This document shows, one piece after another, positions 9,077-18,925 of a DNA stretch of 64,000 bases. Source of the stretch: a virus; IMG/VR virus record IMGVR_UViG_3300009508_000001, positions 1 through 64,000 of that record. The stretch is one strand, 5' to 3'. How positions within the stretch are numbered: the stretch's first letter is position 1; the number at the start of each line of letters is the position of its first letter. The translations under genes and the position numbers were made by a program. The notes beneath the pieces were generated by a model that worked only from the letters and a program-made list of their open reading frames with translations, ran no database searches and was not told the DNA's origin.

Positions 9077-10213
9077 TTAGTCAACAACAATATCATGCCC
9101 AACTATATCAATTGAATAGCTTTCTGGGTCTTGCAAATATGCTGGTGAACCTGGATCTTTAATTCTTGTGTTTGATTTAAACGCTCTTTCTAAATCTTTT
9201 ACTACTTTACTATTTGTAGTTTTTGTAAGAGCATCAAAATTTTCAAACCCATTAGTTATAGTATATAAATAATAGAGTTTAAAATCAAAATCTTCTTGAT
9301 TTTCTCTCCTTGATTTCATTAATGAATTTTCAGGAGTATTAGTTTCTGGATTTTTAGAAACTATATCAAACATATTTTTTTCCACCTTATTTCTTACATT
9401 ATCTGTAATTTTAAAGTCTTTTATAACTTCAGGTGTTTTTTTAATCTTATCTTTAATTTTAGCTATCCTAGCTTCTTCTGCGTCTTTAGCTTTAGTATTT
9501 TGTTCTGCAAGTTTAGCTTCTTCAGCTTCTATTCTAGTTTTTGCAGCTTCTTTAATACTTGTCATAGCTTCTAGAGAATCTGTAACATCTTCTTCTAGTT
9601 CTATACTTCTTTGTAAAAGTTTTCTAGCTTTTTCATCTGAGTAACCTCTATTCACATAATCTTGATAAATTACTCTTTGTCTTAGATTTTCATCTTCTTT
9701 AAGATTATCTTCTGTAATAGTATCTAGTTGTGCAATTTCACTGTTATTTTTTTCAATTACAGCTTGAGGTATACCTTTTTCTAGTTTAGATAAATATTCT
9801 TTTTGAACATCATTGAATTTACTATCTTGAGTTTTTTCAATCTCTTGTTTAAATAAATTAACAAAAGCATCTTCATCTTCTACTTTAATGTCAGAATCCA
9901 CAGAGAGCAAACCTTTTTCTACAAGTAATGCAGTTATGGAATTAAATAAATTTGGATCTGAAGAAGAATTCTCTACATCATTATCTTGTGTAGATTCATC
10001 CTCTGCTTCATCCTGACTATCTTCATTCCCAACTACGCTCTCTGGATCTAGTTGATCCTCGTCGGTTATTGTATCATTTTCTTCTGATGTTTCAATATCA
10101 GTATTATTTTCATCTTGTTCATCCTCTATTTCAAGGAAAGGATTTATTTCATCTGCTCCAATATCAACTATTGGCGCATCATTAAACAGATCCATGTTTA
10201 AGTTATCTTCCAT
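9077..10213 (-). CDS. Capsid assembly scaffold protein
   Basis: 378 residues. Residues about 1-85 are extremely acidic (many D/E runs). The middle, about 150-265, is a charged coiled coil (EEAKLAEQNTKAKDAEEARI). The C-terminal third is basic to neutral. This acidic plus coiled-coil profile immediately upstream of the capsid gene is typical of phage scaffolds. A perfect host-type promoter lies 40-70 nt upstream of its start, so scaffold and capsid can be transcribed apart from the portal. Confidence 0.7.
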   Translation of the reverse strand: MEDNLNMDLFNDAPIVDIGADEINPFLEIEDEQDENNTDIETSEENDTITDEDQLDPESVVGNEDSQDEAEDESTQDNDVENSSSDPNLFNSITALLVEKGLLSVDSDIKVEDEDAFVNLFKQEIEKTQDSKFNDVQKEYLSKLEKGIPQAVIEKNNSEIAQLDTITEDNLKEDENLRQRVIYQDYVNRGYSDEKARKLLQRSIELEEDVTDSLEAMTSIKEAAKTRIEAEEAKLAEQNTKAKDAEEARIAKIKDKIKKTPEVIKDFKITDNVRNKVEKNMFDIVSKNPETNTPENSLMKSRRENQEDFDFKLYYLYTITNGFENFDALTKTTNSKVVKDLERAFKSNTRIKDPGSPAYLQDPESYSIDIVGHDIVVD

Positions 10214-10252
10214 TTTTTTCTTCTTCTATTATATTAAACTTCCAAATTTATA

Positions 10253-10283
10253 CAAATATACTACAATTAAATACTAAATACAA
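10253..10283 (-). promoter_or_regulatory. Bacteroidota sigma-A promoter for scaffold-capsid genes
   Basis: On the minus strand: TTG (10283-10281), a 20-nt spacer, then TATATTTG (10260-10253). This matches the known Bacteroidota -33/-7 consensus TTG-N19-21-TAnnTTTG. The scaffold start codon is 40 nt downstream of the -7 box. Confidence 0.8.
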
Positions 10284-10330
10284 CCTTAATATAAATTATC
10301 TTTAGTTTTCACAGTATGATTTAATAGCTA

Positions 10331-12706
10331 TTAAGAAGTTGTCTTTGACTGTTTAGCAATCTTTTTCTCTTCTAATTTAACTTTATCGTTATGCATAGAA
10401 AGTTGTTGATTTAACCCTTTCATTTTTACCATTAAATCATTTTTAACTTTAGTAACATCTAAATTAAATTTCTGAGATTCTAATATACCATCTTCATTTC
10501 CATCTTCTTTATTATTATCCATAGAACTAATTATGGCTTTTTGTAAATCAGTATTAGCTTTAGTATCTATTTCGTACTTTTTAAGATCTCTATTTTTCTG
10601 TTCAGTTTCTTGTTGAGCTTTTAATTGAGCTTCAGCTATTTTATTTTGCTGTTCTGCTTGAGATTGTTGTTGTTCTTGTAAATTTTCTTCAGCTTCTTCA
10701 ATCTTACGTCTCATATCAGATAAACTAGGTGATAAATATACATCCATAACAGTAGAGAAACTACCGCCATTTTGCATAAATGCTTGAGCAAGTTGTTTCA
10801 TAGTATCTTTAAGTTCTCTACTTCTAGTTGAAGAAGTGATTGCAATACCATAATCCATTTCAGAGATTTCATCTCCATCAATATTTAAGATACCAATAGA
10901 TTGATCATCTAATATATATTGTATCTTTTTATTTTGACCTTTAAATGCAACTTTAGCAGTATCAACAAAACATTGTAATACTCTACGTTTTACATCTTCA
11001 TGCTTCATAAACCACCATTCTGTAATATGAGATGATTGATTTACTGAACGTTCTACACCACCTACAGTTTCTCTATTAGATACTTGACCTTCTCTTTGTC
11101 TAGAAATACCTGCAATTTCACCCATCTCAAGTTTAATATACTCAAGTAGATTAATATGTTGTTGCATATATCCTCCAGTTTCAAGATCTAGATAACCTTT
11201 AGATTGACCCATATTACCAGCAAGTTTACCAGTAGCAGCTCCTTTATTACCTTCTTTAAAACTATCTTTAACAGCAATACCATTAACTACAGCAAAGTGT
11301 AACCATTTATCTACTTCCCAGTTATCTGGTATAGTAGCTAAATCCATCTCTAGTATTTTACCATAATTCTTTTGTACTGATTTATTAAGTCTATCCCAAA
11401 GTATATCATATAAATATTGATAGTTTTTCATTCTATCTATAAGTGATACAGCTTTACCTTGTGATGTATTATATACTGAACCTACAATACCAAAATGACA
11501 ATAAGAAGGATTATTAATTTTGTTGTACTGAACTTTTCTAGGACGCATATTAATATAAATATCTTTACCTATCTTAGTTCCTTCCCAAGCTTCATTAATC
11601 CAGTATGTCTTTGTTTCTTCACCTAAATCTTCATTAGGTATATATTCTTCAGATACAAATTTATGTTGAGCATCACCATTTTCATCATAATACTTTAGTT
11701 TTAAAATTTTCTTTTGTGATTTCCAATAAACTCTTAATACTCTTATATTACCTTCATTATCTGTATAGTTACTACTAAAGTGGTGACCATTAATTTCAGC
11801 TATTGAAACATGACCATCTATAACAGCACTTGCTGGATCATCTCTTAAAAATAAATGATTGTTTTCATTATCTGTATAAGAGTTACTAGTTCCAGTTCTT
11901 TTATAAGCATAATCTGTTATTTCATCAATATCAGTAGGTTTAAGCTCATCATAGAATGTATCTATAATTTTACCTGGACTCCAGTGATCTTCTATAATAA
12001 GTAAATCAGAATCTTCTAAATTGTTACTATTCCCACTACGAACTGAAAATACTTTGAGAGGATTAAGCTTATGTAACACTGGATCATTATGTTCAATGTC
12101 ACATTGATATATTTCTTCACCATAAATTAACGCTTCTTTAAAACCTTCATTAAACTTAACATCAAATTGTTGTTCATGAGAATAATGTCTTAATATTCTA
12201 TTAATAGTAAGTTCTCTTGTATCTTGCCAAGTTTTAAGGTCTTTATCTAATTCTTTTAATTTAGCTTCTATTTGCTGTTCATCACCACCTGTAGACTTAA
12301 TTAATTGAGCTAAACTTTGTTTTATAAATTCTTTCTTATCTTTTTCTTTTTGTGATATGGCATCAGGATTAGTTACTACAGCAGTATATTCTAATTTACG
12401 ATTAATCTCTTCACCTACTAATAGATCTATTTTAGGAACCATTATAGGGTGATGAGGTATATTATCTGGTACATAAGATGCATCAATACCAAAAGGATTC
12501 AATACCTTTTGAATATCATTTCTATCTACATAACCATTATATAAATTTAAGTTTGATAGTTTATTCTTTAAACTATTTCTAACTTTATCATTATGATAAA
12601 AAGAATATTTGTCAGCGTGATTAACAACATCTTTTCTCCACTTTTTATTCTTTCGTGAGTAAGCTAGTCTTTGTCTAGGTAAACTTACTGAAAAATTATT
12701 AGCCAT
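10331..12706 (-). CDS. Portal protein
   Basis: 791 residues, the length expected for crAss-like portals. It lies directly below the terminase and above the scaffold, the usual order. The middle contains long helical segments (YLYDILWDRLNKSVQKNYGK; HINLLEYIKLEMGEIAGISR). The last about 150 residues form a Q/K/E-rich coiled coil (AEENLQEQQQSQAEQQNKIA), as seen in many portal C-termini. It is expected to form the dodecameric DNA gate at one capsid vertex and to dock TerL. Confidence 0.8.
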   Translation of the reverse strand: MANNFSVSLPRQRLAYSRKNKKWRKDVVNHADKYSFYHNDKVRNSLKNKLSNLNLYNGYVDRNDIQKVLNPFGIDASYVPDNIPHHPIMVPKIDLLVGEEINRKLEYTAVVTNPDAISQKEKDKKEFIKQSLAQLIKSTGGDEQQIEAKLKELDKDLKTWQDTRELTINRILRHYSHEQQFDVKFNEGFKEALIYGEEIYQCDIEHNDPVLHKLNPLKVFSVRSGNSNNLEDSDLLIIEDHWSPGKIIDTFYDELKPTDIDEITDYAYKRTGTSNSYTDNENNHLFLRDDPASAVIDGHVSIAEINGHHFSSNYTDNEGNIRVLRVYWKSQKKILKLKYYDENGDAQHKFVSEEYIPNEDLGEETKTYWINEAWEGTKIGKDIYINMRPRKVQYNKINNPSYCHFGIVGSVYNTSQGKAVSLIDRMKNYQYLYDILWDRLNKSVQKNYGKILEMDLATIPDNWEVDKWLHFAVVNGIAVKDSFKEGNKGAATGKLAGNMGQSKGYLDLETGGYMQQHINLLEYIKLEMGEIAGISRQREGQVSNRETVGGVERSVNQSSHITEWWFMKHEDVKRRVLQCFVDTAKVAFKGQNKKIQYILDDQSIGILNIDGDEISEMDYGIAITSSTRSRELKDTMKQLAQAFMQNGGSFSTVMDVYLSPSLSDMRRKIEEAEENLQEQQQSQAEQQNKIAEAQLKAQQETEQKNRDLKKYEIDTKANTDLQKAIISSMDNNKEDGNEDGILESQKFNLDVTKVKNDLMVKMKGLNQQLSMHNDKVKLEEKKIAKQSKTTS

Positions 12707-12727
12707 ATTTATTTATTATTTTAAACA

Positions 12728-12758
12728 CAAAGATACAATATTCTAAACCAAAAGTAAA
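12728..12758 (-). promoter_or_regulatory. Probable promoter upstream of portal
   Basis: On the minus strand, TATCTTTG (12735-12728) is a perfect -7 box. At the usual 20-nt spacing the -33 triplet is TTT, not TTG, so it is weaker than the other host-type promoters. The portal ATG is 22 nt downstream. Confidence 0.55.
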
Positions 12759-12806
12759 GATTATTGTATCAAAATGTACATTTAGGGGTTATGATTTAAT
12801 AGCTAT

Positions 12807-15191
12807 CTAATTAAATTGTATTTTATTATTTCTTTTATTTATTCTATAATCTGTTAATTCATGCAAACCTTTAGTTCCTGACCAATTTTTTTCAAAGAAA
12901 GGATCTTTACTTGCATCTTTTTTAGGTCTACCATCATTTTCTTTACCTGAATTAATAACTCTATAATTATCCTCTACAATAATTAAAAGCATTCCTAAGG
13001 CTGATATTCTATCAAAGTTATAGTTAGGGTCTGGATTATAAGATATAAGTTCTTTAAGTACTCCTACACTTCGTATAGTTTGTACATTAGTAACACCTTC
13101 TTCTTTTCCAGCTGCTTGTTCATCTAACCACATTTCAATTAATTGAATAGCATATTTATTTACTCCTACAGTAGCAGGAGTACCAAATCTAGTGTTTCCA
13201 GTTCTTCTAATAGATATATTAGCTTCATCTCTAAGAGACTCTGGTGTTTCAGCTAGTATATTAAGAGACTTCATTTTTTCATAATGCCAGAATAAACCTT
13301 TTTTATTATTTTCATAGTTATTAACACCATTGTAAAATAATGTAAGTTTTCTAGTTATCTCATAAAATTCTCTAGTTCCTCTTCTACCTGTATATTCTGC
13401 AACTATTCTTTTAGTCCAAGCATCCATTACTAATATAGATCCTAATGAATTAGTAGTACTATCATCATCATCATATGTATCTGTACCTAGATAATATCTA
13501 TTTGGGAATATTATATTCTCTGAGTTACGTTTAGGCATCTCAAATATTTCAACACAACCAGGTTTATTTTTATTATCTAATACAGGATAATCATGAACTA
13601 CTTGATTACTTTCAACAGGTTTAAATTTAACTTCACCTTTAGTAGTTAATGTTAATTCACCATACCAATGTTTATCAGCATAATCCTTTTTGTTAGATTG
13701 TACTTCAACTAACTGTTGTTTAAGATCAGCAATAGGGAATCTATTACCTAATTTATTAATAAACATCTCACTTGGTTTAAGTGGATAGTTCATCATTTCA
13801 AGATCTATTGCAGATGATGATTTAGATTTTTTCTTTTCAGCTCTACGCTTCTCATATACTTCAATTGCATCTGCTAAATTAGTATTACCATTCTTATCTT
13901 TATAGTTACCGTCCATATAATAAGCTGGAACAAACCAACCTATCTTACCATTACCTTCCCATATATCATTAAATTCTAACATTGAGAATCCTTTTGGGTC
14001 TCTAAATATAAGTTCAGATTCTATAATCTTTTCTACGTTACCACCTGTTCCAATATAAATAGATGTACCAAATTTTACTACACCATCTGTCATCTGGGCA
14101 GCTTCATTAGATCCATGTACTGTAAGTATATTAGGTGCAAGTCCTACCTCCTCTACAATAATTAAACCTGGTCTTGTACCTGCTGCTGCTTCAGGATTTT
14201 CTACAGTAAATGTAGCGTGATATATTTTAGATTTAGAACCTAACTTTTTCCATTTACCTGCAATTTTCTTTTCATACTCATGTCTAAATGGATTCTTAAA
14301 ATTATTAGGAGATAATGTACCAGAATGTTCTTTATATAATGGATGTACAGAATCTTTAGAATATTTTCCTGGTAATTCTTCTACCATATCAGATACTTTA
14401 CCAAGTATTTCAGAAGACTTAGATGCAATTGCTGCACCTACTAATATTTCTGCTACAGCAGGGTTTACAATAGATTGTTCTGTATAATATTTAGCTCCAT
14501 CAAATAACCATTCATGCGCAATAGTATTTGCTGTTAAGAATGATTTACCTCCACCACGAGCTCCAAGTAACATAAAATTAGATGCTTCATTTTCATATAC
14601 TGGAAGTCCCATTGGTTTATCAAAAGTTCTTCTTATATACTCTCTAGCATCTACATACTCTTTTCTACTACCATCTTCTTTAAAGAAATTAAAATGTTTA
14701 ATATCAATACGTTCACCATTTTGATCTAAACACATGTGTTCTAATTCTTCATCAGTATAATCATCTAAAAGAAATCTATTACATGAATATTCTTGATCTT
14801 CTGTAAAACCACTAAAACCTCTAGCTTCTATTTCTACATAGTAGTATGCCCATTCAAAATCTCTTAGATAAGGTCTAATTTTAATCTTAGGTGCAGTCTT
14901 AGGTAAATAGTCAGGTCTATGTTTAATAGTACCATAGTTAACATAAAAATAAAGTTTACCAGGCATATATCTATACTCTACTGGTCTATCTTCATTAAGA
15001 TGTTCTATTTGTAAAGGAGAGCAGCTTATATTATCATCTACACCCCAATAACCTTCAATACATCTTTTCTTCTCTTGCTTCCAATATTTAAGAAACTTAA
15101 TAGAAGAAGGATGGTATTTAGGTATATCTTTAACTAAGAAATTATTTCTATTCTTAATTATAGGTATAGTTTTATCTCTAATTATTTGCAT
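12807..15191 (-). CDS. Terminase large subunit (TerL)
   Basis: 794 residues. The ATPase domain has a Walker A motif LLGARGGGKSF near residue 210 and a Walker B LIIVEEVG near 347. The C-terminal nuclease half includes YLGTDTYDDD near residue 565, an expected first metal-binding acidic site, and SILVMDAW after it. The N-terminal 200 residues form an extension seen in large crAss-like TerLs. It packages DNA through the portal, which is the next gene. Confidence 0.85.
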   Translation of the reverse strand: MQIIRDKTIPIIKNRNNFLVKDIPKYHPSSIKFLKYWKQEKKRCIEGYWGVDDNISCSPLQIEHLNEDRPVEYRYMPGKLYFYVNYGTIKHRPDYLPKTAPKIKIRPYLRDFEWAYYYVEIEARGFSGFTEDQEYSCNRFLLDDYTDEELEHMCLDQNGERIDIKHFNFFKEDGSRKEYVDAREYIRRTFDKPMGLPVYENEASNFMLLGARGGGKSFLTANTIAHEWLFDGAKYYTEQSIVNPAVAEILVGAAIASKSSEILGKVSDMVEELPGKYSKDSVHPLYKEHSGTLSPNNFKNPFRHEYEKKIAGKWKKLGSKSKIYHATFTVENPEAAAGTRPGLIIVEEVGLAPNILTVHGSNEAAQMTDGVVKFGTSIYIGTGGNVEKIIESELIFRDPKGFSMLEFNDIWEGNGKIGWFVPAYYMDGNYKDKNGNTNLADAIEVYEKRRAEKKKSKSSSAIDLEMMNYPLKPSEMFINKLGNRFPIADLKQQLVEVQSNKKDYADKHWYGELTLTTKGEVKFKPVESNQVVHDYPVLDNKNKPGCVEIFEMPKRNSENIIFPNRYYLGTDTYDDDDSTTNSLGSILVMDAWTKRIVAEYTGRRGTREFYEITRKLTLFYNGVNNYENNKKGLFWHYEKMKSLNILAETPESLRDEANISIRRTGNTRFGTPATVGVNKYAIQLIEMWLDEQAAGKEEGVTNVQTIRSVGVLKELISYNPDPNYNFDRISALGMLLIIVEDNYRVINSGKENDGRPKKDASKDPFFEKNWSGTKGLHELTDYRINKRNNKIQFN

Positions 15192-15275
15192 TTTTTATTA
15201 TCTTTATTTTTACAAGATATTCTTCTTTTACAACTTCTGTAACTAAAACCACATTTACATCTATAAATTAAAGGT

Positions 15276-15857
15276 TTAGAGTATCCCTTGCTCTGTTGCT
15301 GATTCTTGCATTCCTCCTTTTGTTTCTCCATCTGTTGCTTTTTCTTTTTCTAACTTCTCCCTTACTAATTCTAACTGCTCATAAAGTTTAGCAGTATCTA
15401 CTACCATTTTATCTAACTGAGCAGCTGTACCTTTAACTGTTCTCATTCTACCATCTATTTCTTCTATAGCATCTAATGAATAAGGTGTATTTTTAATAAA
15501 CTCTTTTCTTTCATGCATCTTTTCTTGAAGTTCATAGAAATCTTTCTCAGCTAATGTAAGTACTCTTTCATAATATTCGTTACTAATATCTTGGTAGTCT
15601 TCCCACTTAAACTTTTTATCACTTAAATAATCTTCAGTTATAAGTAATTTCTTATCAAATTCATTTAGGTTTTTCCAAGGGTTATCTTGATGAGGATCTA
15701 ATAAAAAGGCAATAGCCCACATTATCTGTGAGCTTTTCTTTTTACCTTTTGACTTATCAAGATCATGAAAATGTTTAAATTTACTTATGCTTAAAAAAGC
15801 TGGGTTAGTACTCCAGAAACTTTCATCTGTATTAAATGTTCTTGTTATACTTGTCAT
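15276..15857 (-). CDS. TerL-adjacent protein, small terminase candidate
   Basis: 193 residues. The N-terminal half contains FKHFHDLDKSKGKKKSSQIMW. The C-terminal half is coiled coil (TAKLYEQLELVREKLEKEKA), with an acidic/Gln-rich tail. The gene lies immediately upstream of TerL and overlaps the next upstream gene by one base. A small-terminase or packaging role is plausible by position, but I see no definite helix-turn-helix. Confidence 0.45.
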   Translation of the reverse strand: MTSITRTFNTDESFWSTNPAFLSISKFKHFHDLDKSKGKKKSSQIMWAIAFLLDPHQDNPWKNLNEFDKKLLITEDYLSDKKFKWEDYQDISNEYYERVLTLAEKDFYELQEKMHERKEFIKNTPYSLDAIEEIDGRMRTVKGTAAQLDKMVVDTAKLYEQLELVREKLEKEKATDGETKGGMQESATEQGIL

Positions 15858-16246
15858 TATGCTTTAATATCTGGTTGTTCAGTTTCATCTATAGCTCCTG
15901 CAATAACTGAATCATCTAGTAAAGCAAAAGTAAAATCGTTTAATTGAAAAGGATGAATATCTATTTTTTCAATAAAAGCATGAGTATTTACAGGGTTAGG
16001 AACTCTTTTAACTAATTTAGTTAAATCTAAATATACTTTTTGACCTGCTTGATATTCTGAGTTTTTACCATTAGCAATTACAAATTGCCAATCATCTATA
16101 GTCATTTCACTATTAGATACTAGTTCAATATCATTTTCTGTTTGTACTTCATTAATAGTTATTAATACTTTTCTAGAAGATGGTACAAAGTTACATTTAC
16201 TAATTACTTCTTCTAACATATCAGCACTTACATAATTTTCTTTCAT
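15857..16246 (-). CDS. Conserved-looking small protein, unknown
   Basis: 129 residues. Its middle (YQAGQKVYLDLTKLVKRV) followed by beta strands suggests a small beta-barrel such as a chaperonin-10-like or head-completion fold. A GroES-like role would be interesting given the chaperonin at 19217, but no mobile-loop signature is evident. It overlaps both neighbours by one base. Confidence 0.5.
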   Translation of the reverse strand: MKENYVSADMLEEVISKCNFVPSSRKVLITINEVQTENDIELVSNSEMTIDDWQFVIANGKNSEYQAGQKVYLDLTKLVKRVPNPVNTHAFIEKIDIHPFQLNDFTFALLDDSVIAGAIDETEQPDIKA

Positions 16247-16479
16247 TATTTAATTTTTTTATTTGTTTTCTTAATATTTTTATATATTCCTTTATTAAAA
16301 TAAAATCTACCTAATTTTTTATGATAGAAATTTACTTTCTCATCTTTTTCAAAATCTAAATCTTTAATTATCATTCTCATAAACATAAAAGGACATTCTA
16401 CAATTTGTCTTGCAATTAAATCTCTTTTATTATATTTTAAAGCTATTTTATGTAATATGTCTTTTTGTTTTTTAGTCAT
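16246..16479 (-). CDS. Small basic protein, unknown
   Basis: 77 residues, Lys-rich, ending in NIKKTNKKIK. It overlaps its upstream neighbour by 8 nt and its downstream neighbour by 1 nt, so it is translationally coupled. No recognisable domain. Confidence 0.5.
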   Translation of the reverse strand: MTKKQKDILHKIALKYNKRDLIARQIVECPFMFMRMIIKDLDFEKDEKVNFYHKKLGRFYFNKGIYKNIKKTNKKIK

Positions 16480-16852
16480 CTTTAATGTTAAATCTAAAGT
16501 TTATTTGAAATTCTTTACTATTTATATTTAAATCAGGTATAAATTTTTTATCTACTGTGTTATTTTTTATTACACCTCTTTTTCTTAAATCTGTAAATTT
16601 ATTTTCTAATGTATGATTTTTAATATTAAGTTCATTTAGAATTTTAACTTTAGTGTCATATTCAAATATCATTTTCCATATAATTTCATCATCAGTTATT
16701 TTTTCTTTATATTCAAAGTAATAATATAACACTAGAGCTAATATTCTCATAGGTTGCTCTGGTAAATTATGAAAAGGTTTTATAAATTTTAACCAGTAGT
16801 ACATCAAATCTTTAAAGTTTGTGTTTATAACTACTTCTTTTTTATTCTTCAT
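16472..16852 (-). CDS. Small helical protein, unknown
   Basis: 126 residues. The first half has LKFIKPFHNLPEQPMRILAL and YYFEYKEKITDDEIIWKMIF. The second half, with NHTLENKFTDLRKRGVI, resembles a winged-helix segment, so DNA or RNA binding is possible. It overlaps the phoH stop by 11 nt. Confidence 0.5.
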   Translation of the reverse strand: MKNKKEVVINTNFKDLMYYWLKFIKPFHNLPEQPMRILALVLYYYFEYKEKITDDEIIWKMIFEYDTKVKILNELNIKNHTLENKFTDLRKRGVIKNNTVDKKFIPDLNINSKEFQINFRFNIKDD

Positions 16853-17498
16853 TTCTAATTGCGTTTAATACACTTTCTACAGCAGCGTGTCTATGATTAG
16901 TAGATAATGTAGTAATACTTACATAAGGATTACCTATAAGCTTTGTAATAGTATATATTGAACTATCTTCTTTCTTTTTAAGATCTATTTGAACATTAGA
17001 TCCTGTAAATATAAGTTTAGATGTTTTACCAAGTCTACCTATAATCATTTCTAATTGATGTGCTGTACAGTTTTGAAACTCATCTACTATAACGATAGCA
17101 TGATCATAACTTACACCTCTAGTAAAAGCAATTGGTAATATTCTGATATCATCATTTTCTAAATGTTTCTCAATCTTAGTCTTTTTTACTTGACTATTAG
17201 CATATACGTTTCTTATATTTTCATATATAGGTTGCATATATGGATCAAGTTTCTCTTTAAGATTTCCAGGAAGATGTCCAAAATCTTCTGTAGCTACAGC
17301 TGGTCTTGTAATAATAATTTGTTTATAATTAGTATCTTTTCTAAAAAATAAATCTAATGCTATATTTACTCCTAGCATAGTTTTACCAGTTCCTTCTTTT
17401 CCTAAAAGAAAGTTAATTGGTTTAGAAAGTATTAATGCTTTAGCTAACTTCTGTTCTTCATTAAGTTTAATACCAAAATTTATTGGGTTTTTGCTCAT
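16842..17498 (-). CDS. phoH: PhoH-like ATPase
   Basis: 218 residues. Walker A is GKEGTGKT at residues 33-40. The PhoH signature PAVATEDFGHLPGNLKEKLDPY follows about 60 residues later, and Walker B VIVDEFQNC sits near 137. FTGSNVQIDL matches sensor regions of the family. PhoH proteins are P-loop ATPases linked to RNA metabolism and are common in phages. It overlaps the next upstream gene by 4 nt. Confidence 0.9.
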   Translation of the reverse strand: MSKNPINFGIKLNEEQKLAKALILSKPINFLLGKEGTGKTMLGVNIALDLFFRKDTNYKQIIITRPAVATEDFGHLPGNLKEKLDPYMQPIYENIRNVYANSQVKKTKIEKHLENDDIRILPIAFTRGVSYDHAIVIVDEFQNCTAHQLEMIIGRLGKTSKLIFTGSNVQIDLKKKEDSSIYTITKLIGNPYVSITTLSTNHRHAAVESVLNAIRNEE

Positions 17499-17758
17499 CT
17501 ATATCCTATATTTTTTATTATGTATTTGTTTTCCACTTCTTTACTTAATTTTTTATAATTTCCTATTACTACATGTGAATCTCCACTGTAAGTTTTAAGT
17601 ACTGACATTGTTTTATAAAGCTTACCTTCTTTTGTTATATTAGGTGCTACATATTCAATATCTGATTTTTTAAGTATTGTAGGTACATATAATCTAGTTA
17701 CTTCATCTGTATCAGGATCTAATAATGCATCTACTATTTTTATAATAGTTAAATCCAT
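17495..17758 (-). CDS. Small hypothetical protein
   Basis: 87 residues starting MDLTIIKIVDALLDPDTDEV. Mixed alpha/beta with a conserved-looking SVLKTYSGDSHVVIGNYKKL segment. It overlaps phoH (4 nt) and its upstream gene (10 nt). Not recognised. Confidence 0.55.
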   Translation of the reverse strand: MDLTIIKIVDALLDPDTDEVTRLYVPTILKKSDIEYVAPNITKEGKLYKTMSVLKTYSGDSHVVIGNYKKLSKEVENKYIIKNIGYR

Positions 17759-18063
17759 ATATCTCCATACTGTCTAATCCAATAATTAATATTAGGTAAT
17801 GTTTCTAATTTATTTAAAGAGTCACACTTACCACACCAAATCTTAGAACTGTCTTCATCGTCTTCATAAAGAAATAAACTCTTACAATTTGCACAGCATT
17901 CTATTTCTTCTAAATCTTGTTCTTTCATTTTATTAATTGTTATTTCAAATTGTGATACTGAATAAGTATCATATATGGGAAATGGAGCATACTTGTTTAC
18001 TTGCCTGTAGAATTTACACAGTTGTGTTAAATGTTCTAATTTCTGTTTTGTTAGACTGCTCAT
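17749..18063 (-). CDS. Zinc-ribbon small protein
   Basis: 104 residues. Four cysteines in the pattern CCANC near residue 57 and CGKC near 78 suggest a zinc ribbon. The N-terminal half is helical. It overlaps both neighbours. Possibly a transcription or replication accessory factor; the ligand and partner are unknown. Confidence 0.6.
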   Translation of the reverse strand: MSSLTKQKLEHLTQLCKFYRQVNKYAPFPIYDTYSVSQFEITINKMKEQDLEEIECCANCKSLFLYEDDEDSSKIWCGKCDSLNKLETLPNINYWIRQYGDIWI

Positions 18064-18220
18064 TTGTTATACTTAGTTTTAAGTTCCAGTAACCATAAGA
18101 TGATTTTTCTAGTTGTAATTTATAATTTGAGTTTTTATTATTAAGTTTTGTATCTAGTATATCTAGTTTTTCTATTGCTTTTAAGTAATCTTTAAATCTA
18201 TAATTAAATACGTTAGTCAT
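18014..18220 (-). CDS. Small hypothetical protein
   Basis: 68 residues, beginning MTNVFNYRFKDYLKAIEKLD, with a beta-strand pattern at the end (YGYWNLKLSITNEQSNKTEI). Its 3' end overlaps the zinc-ribbon gene by 50 nt in another frame, long for this genome, so confidence is moderate. Confidence 0.45.
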   Translation of the reverse strand: MTNVFNYRFKDYLKAIEKLDILDTKLNNKNSNYKLQLEKSSYGYWNLKLSITNEQSNKTEIRTFNTTV

Positions 18221-18506
18221 TTATGTTGTTTTGTTTTTTAAATTCAATCCATTTTTCTTCACTCATTATATCAGGAAATCTATCTGGATTGCAAGATTCA
18301 TTAACATATACTTTCTTTTCTGTAGGACAACCACATTCTATACATTTACCTTGAGGTACACAATCATCTTTACATTGAGATAATCTATATATATGTTGTT
18401 CTTTAATATAATCTGGTAATCCTACTAATTGATCATAATGATATTTAGCATTACCTTCAATAAAACTAGATATGTTTTTTATATTTAATATTTCTTTAAT
18501 TTTCAT
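18213..18506 (-). CDS. Small Cys-rich protein
   Basis: 97 residues. CKDDCVPQGKCIECGCP in the middle gives five closely spaced cysteines, which suggests one zinc or metal site. It is coupled to its neighbours by 8-11 nt overlaps. Function unknown. Confidence 0.55.
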   Translation of the reverse strand: MKIKEILNIKNISSFIEGNAKYHYDQLVGLPDYIKEQHIYRLSQCKDDCVPQGKCIECGCPTEKKVYVNESCNPDRFPDIMSEEKWIEFKKQNNIND

Positions 18507-18633
18507 TTTCTTCTTCTTGCTCTATAAATATAAAATAATTACCTATTTTTTTATATCTACCTATATTAGGTTTTTCTATTTTAGATAATTCTATAAATCT
18601 TAAACCATCTTTGTAATTATCTGGTTTATCCAT
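18496..18633 (-). CDS. Small hypothetical protein (45 aa)
   Basis: ATG at 18633, TAA at 18498-18496. The product starts MDKPDNYKDGLRFIELSKIE and ends acidic (QEEENEN). It fills the gap between two coupled genes and overlaps each by about 8-11 nt, the same packing style as the rest of the operon, which supports it being real. Confidence 0.5.
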   Translation of the reverse strand: MDKPDNYKDGLRFIELSKIEKPNIGRYKKIGNYFIFIEQEEENEN

Positions 18634-18925
18634 TATGATTTATCATTAATTCTAATTCATATTTATCTACAAATATATCATTATTATATTTACGAATTAT
18701 TTCTTTAAAATTATCTTGAGTTAGTTTATCACCACCTTTATTGATAGCATCTGCTAGTTGTACAAGATATTTTAATCTAGCTTTCATTTGAAAGTAACTA
18801 TCTTGTTTTCTTCCAGACATTGCTTGAACACCTTTTGTTCTTTTAGAGTTATTAAATAATCTCTTAGGTATTGGTCTACCCATATGATCTACTTTACCTC
18901 TACGTTGTTTTCTTGCTATTCCCAT
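18626..18925 (-). CDS. Small basic protein, unknown
   Basis: 99 residues. The first about 40 are strongly basic (MGIARKQRRGKVDHMGRPIP). The second half is helical. A nucleic-acid-binding role is possible. It overlaps the next upstream gene by one base at 18925. Confidence 0.55.
   Translation of the reverse strand: MGIARKQRRGKVDHMGRPIPKRLFNNSKRTKGVQAMSGRKQDSYFQMKARLKYLVQLADAINKGGDKLTQDNFKEIIRKYNNDIFVDKYELELMINHNG

Noticed and set aside
15195-15290. Minus-strand Cys-rich frame (YRCKCGFSYRSCKRRISCKN) below the TerL-adjacent gene
   Set aside because: No start codon is available before the cysteines; it could be a relic but cannot be supported.
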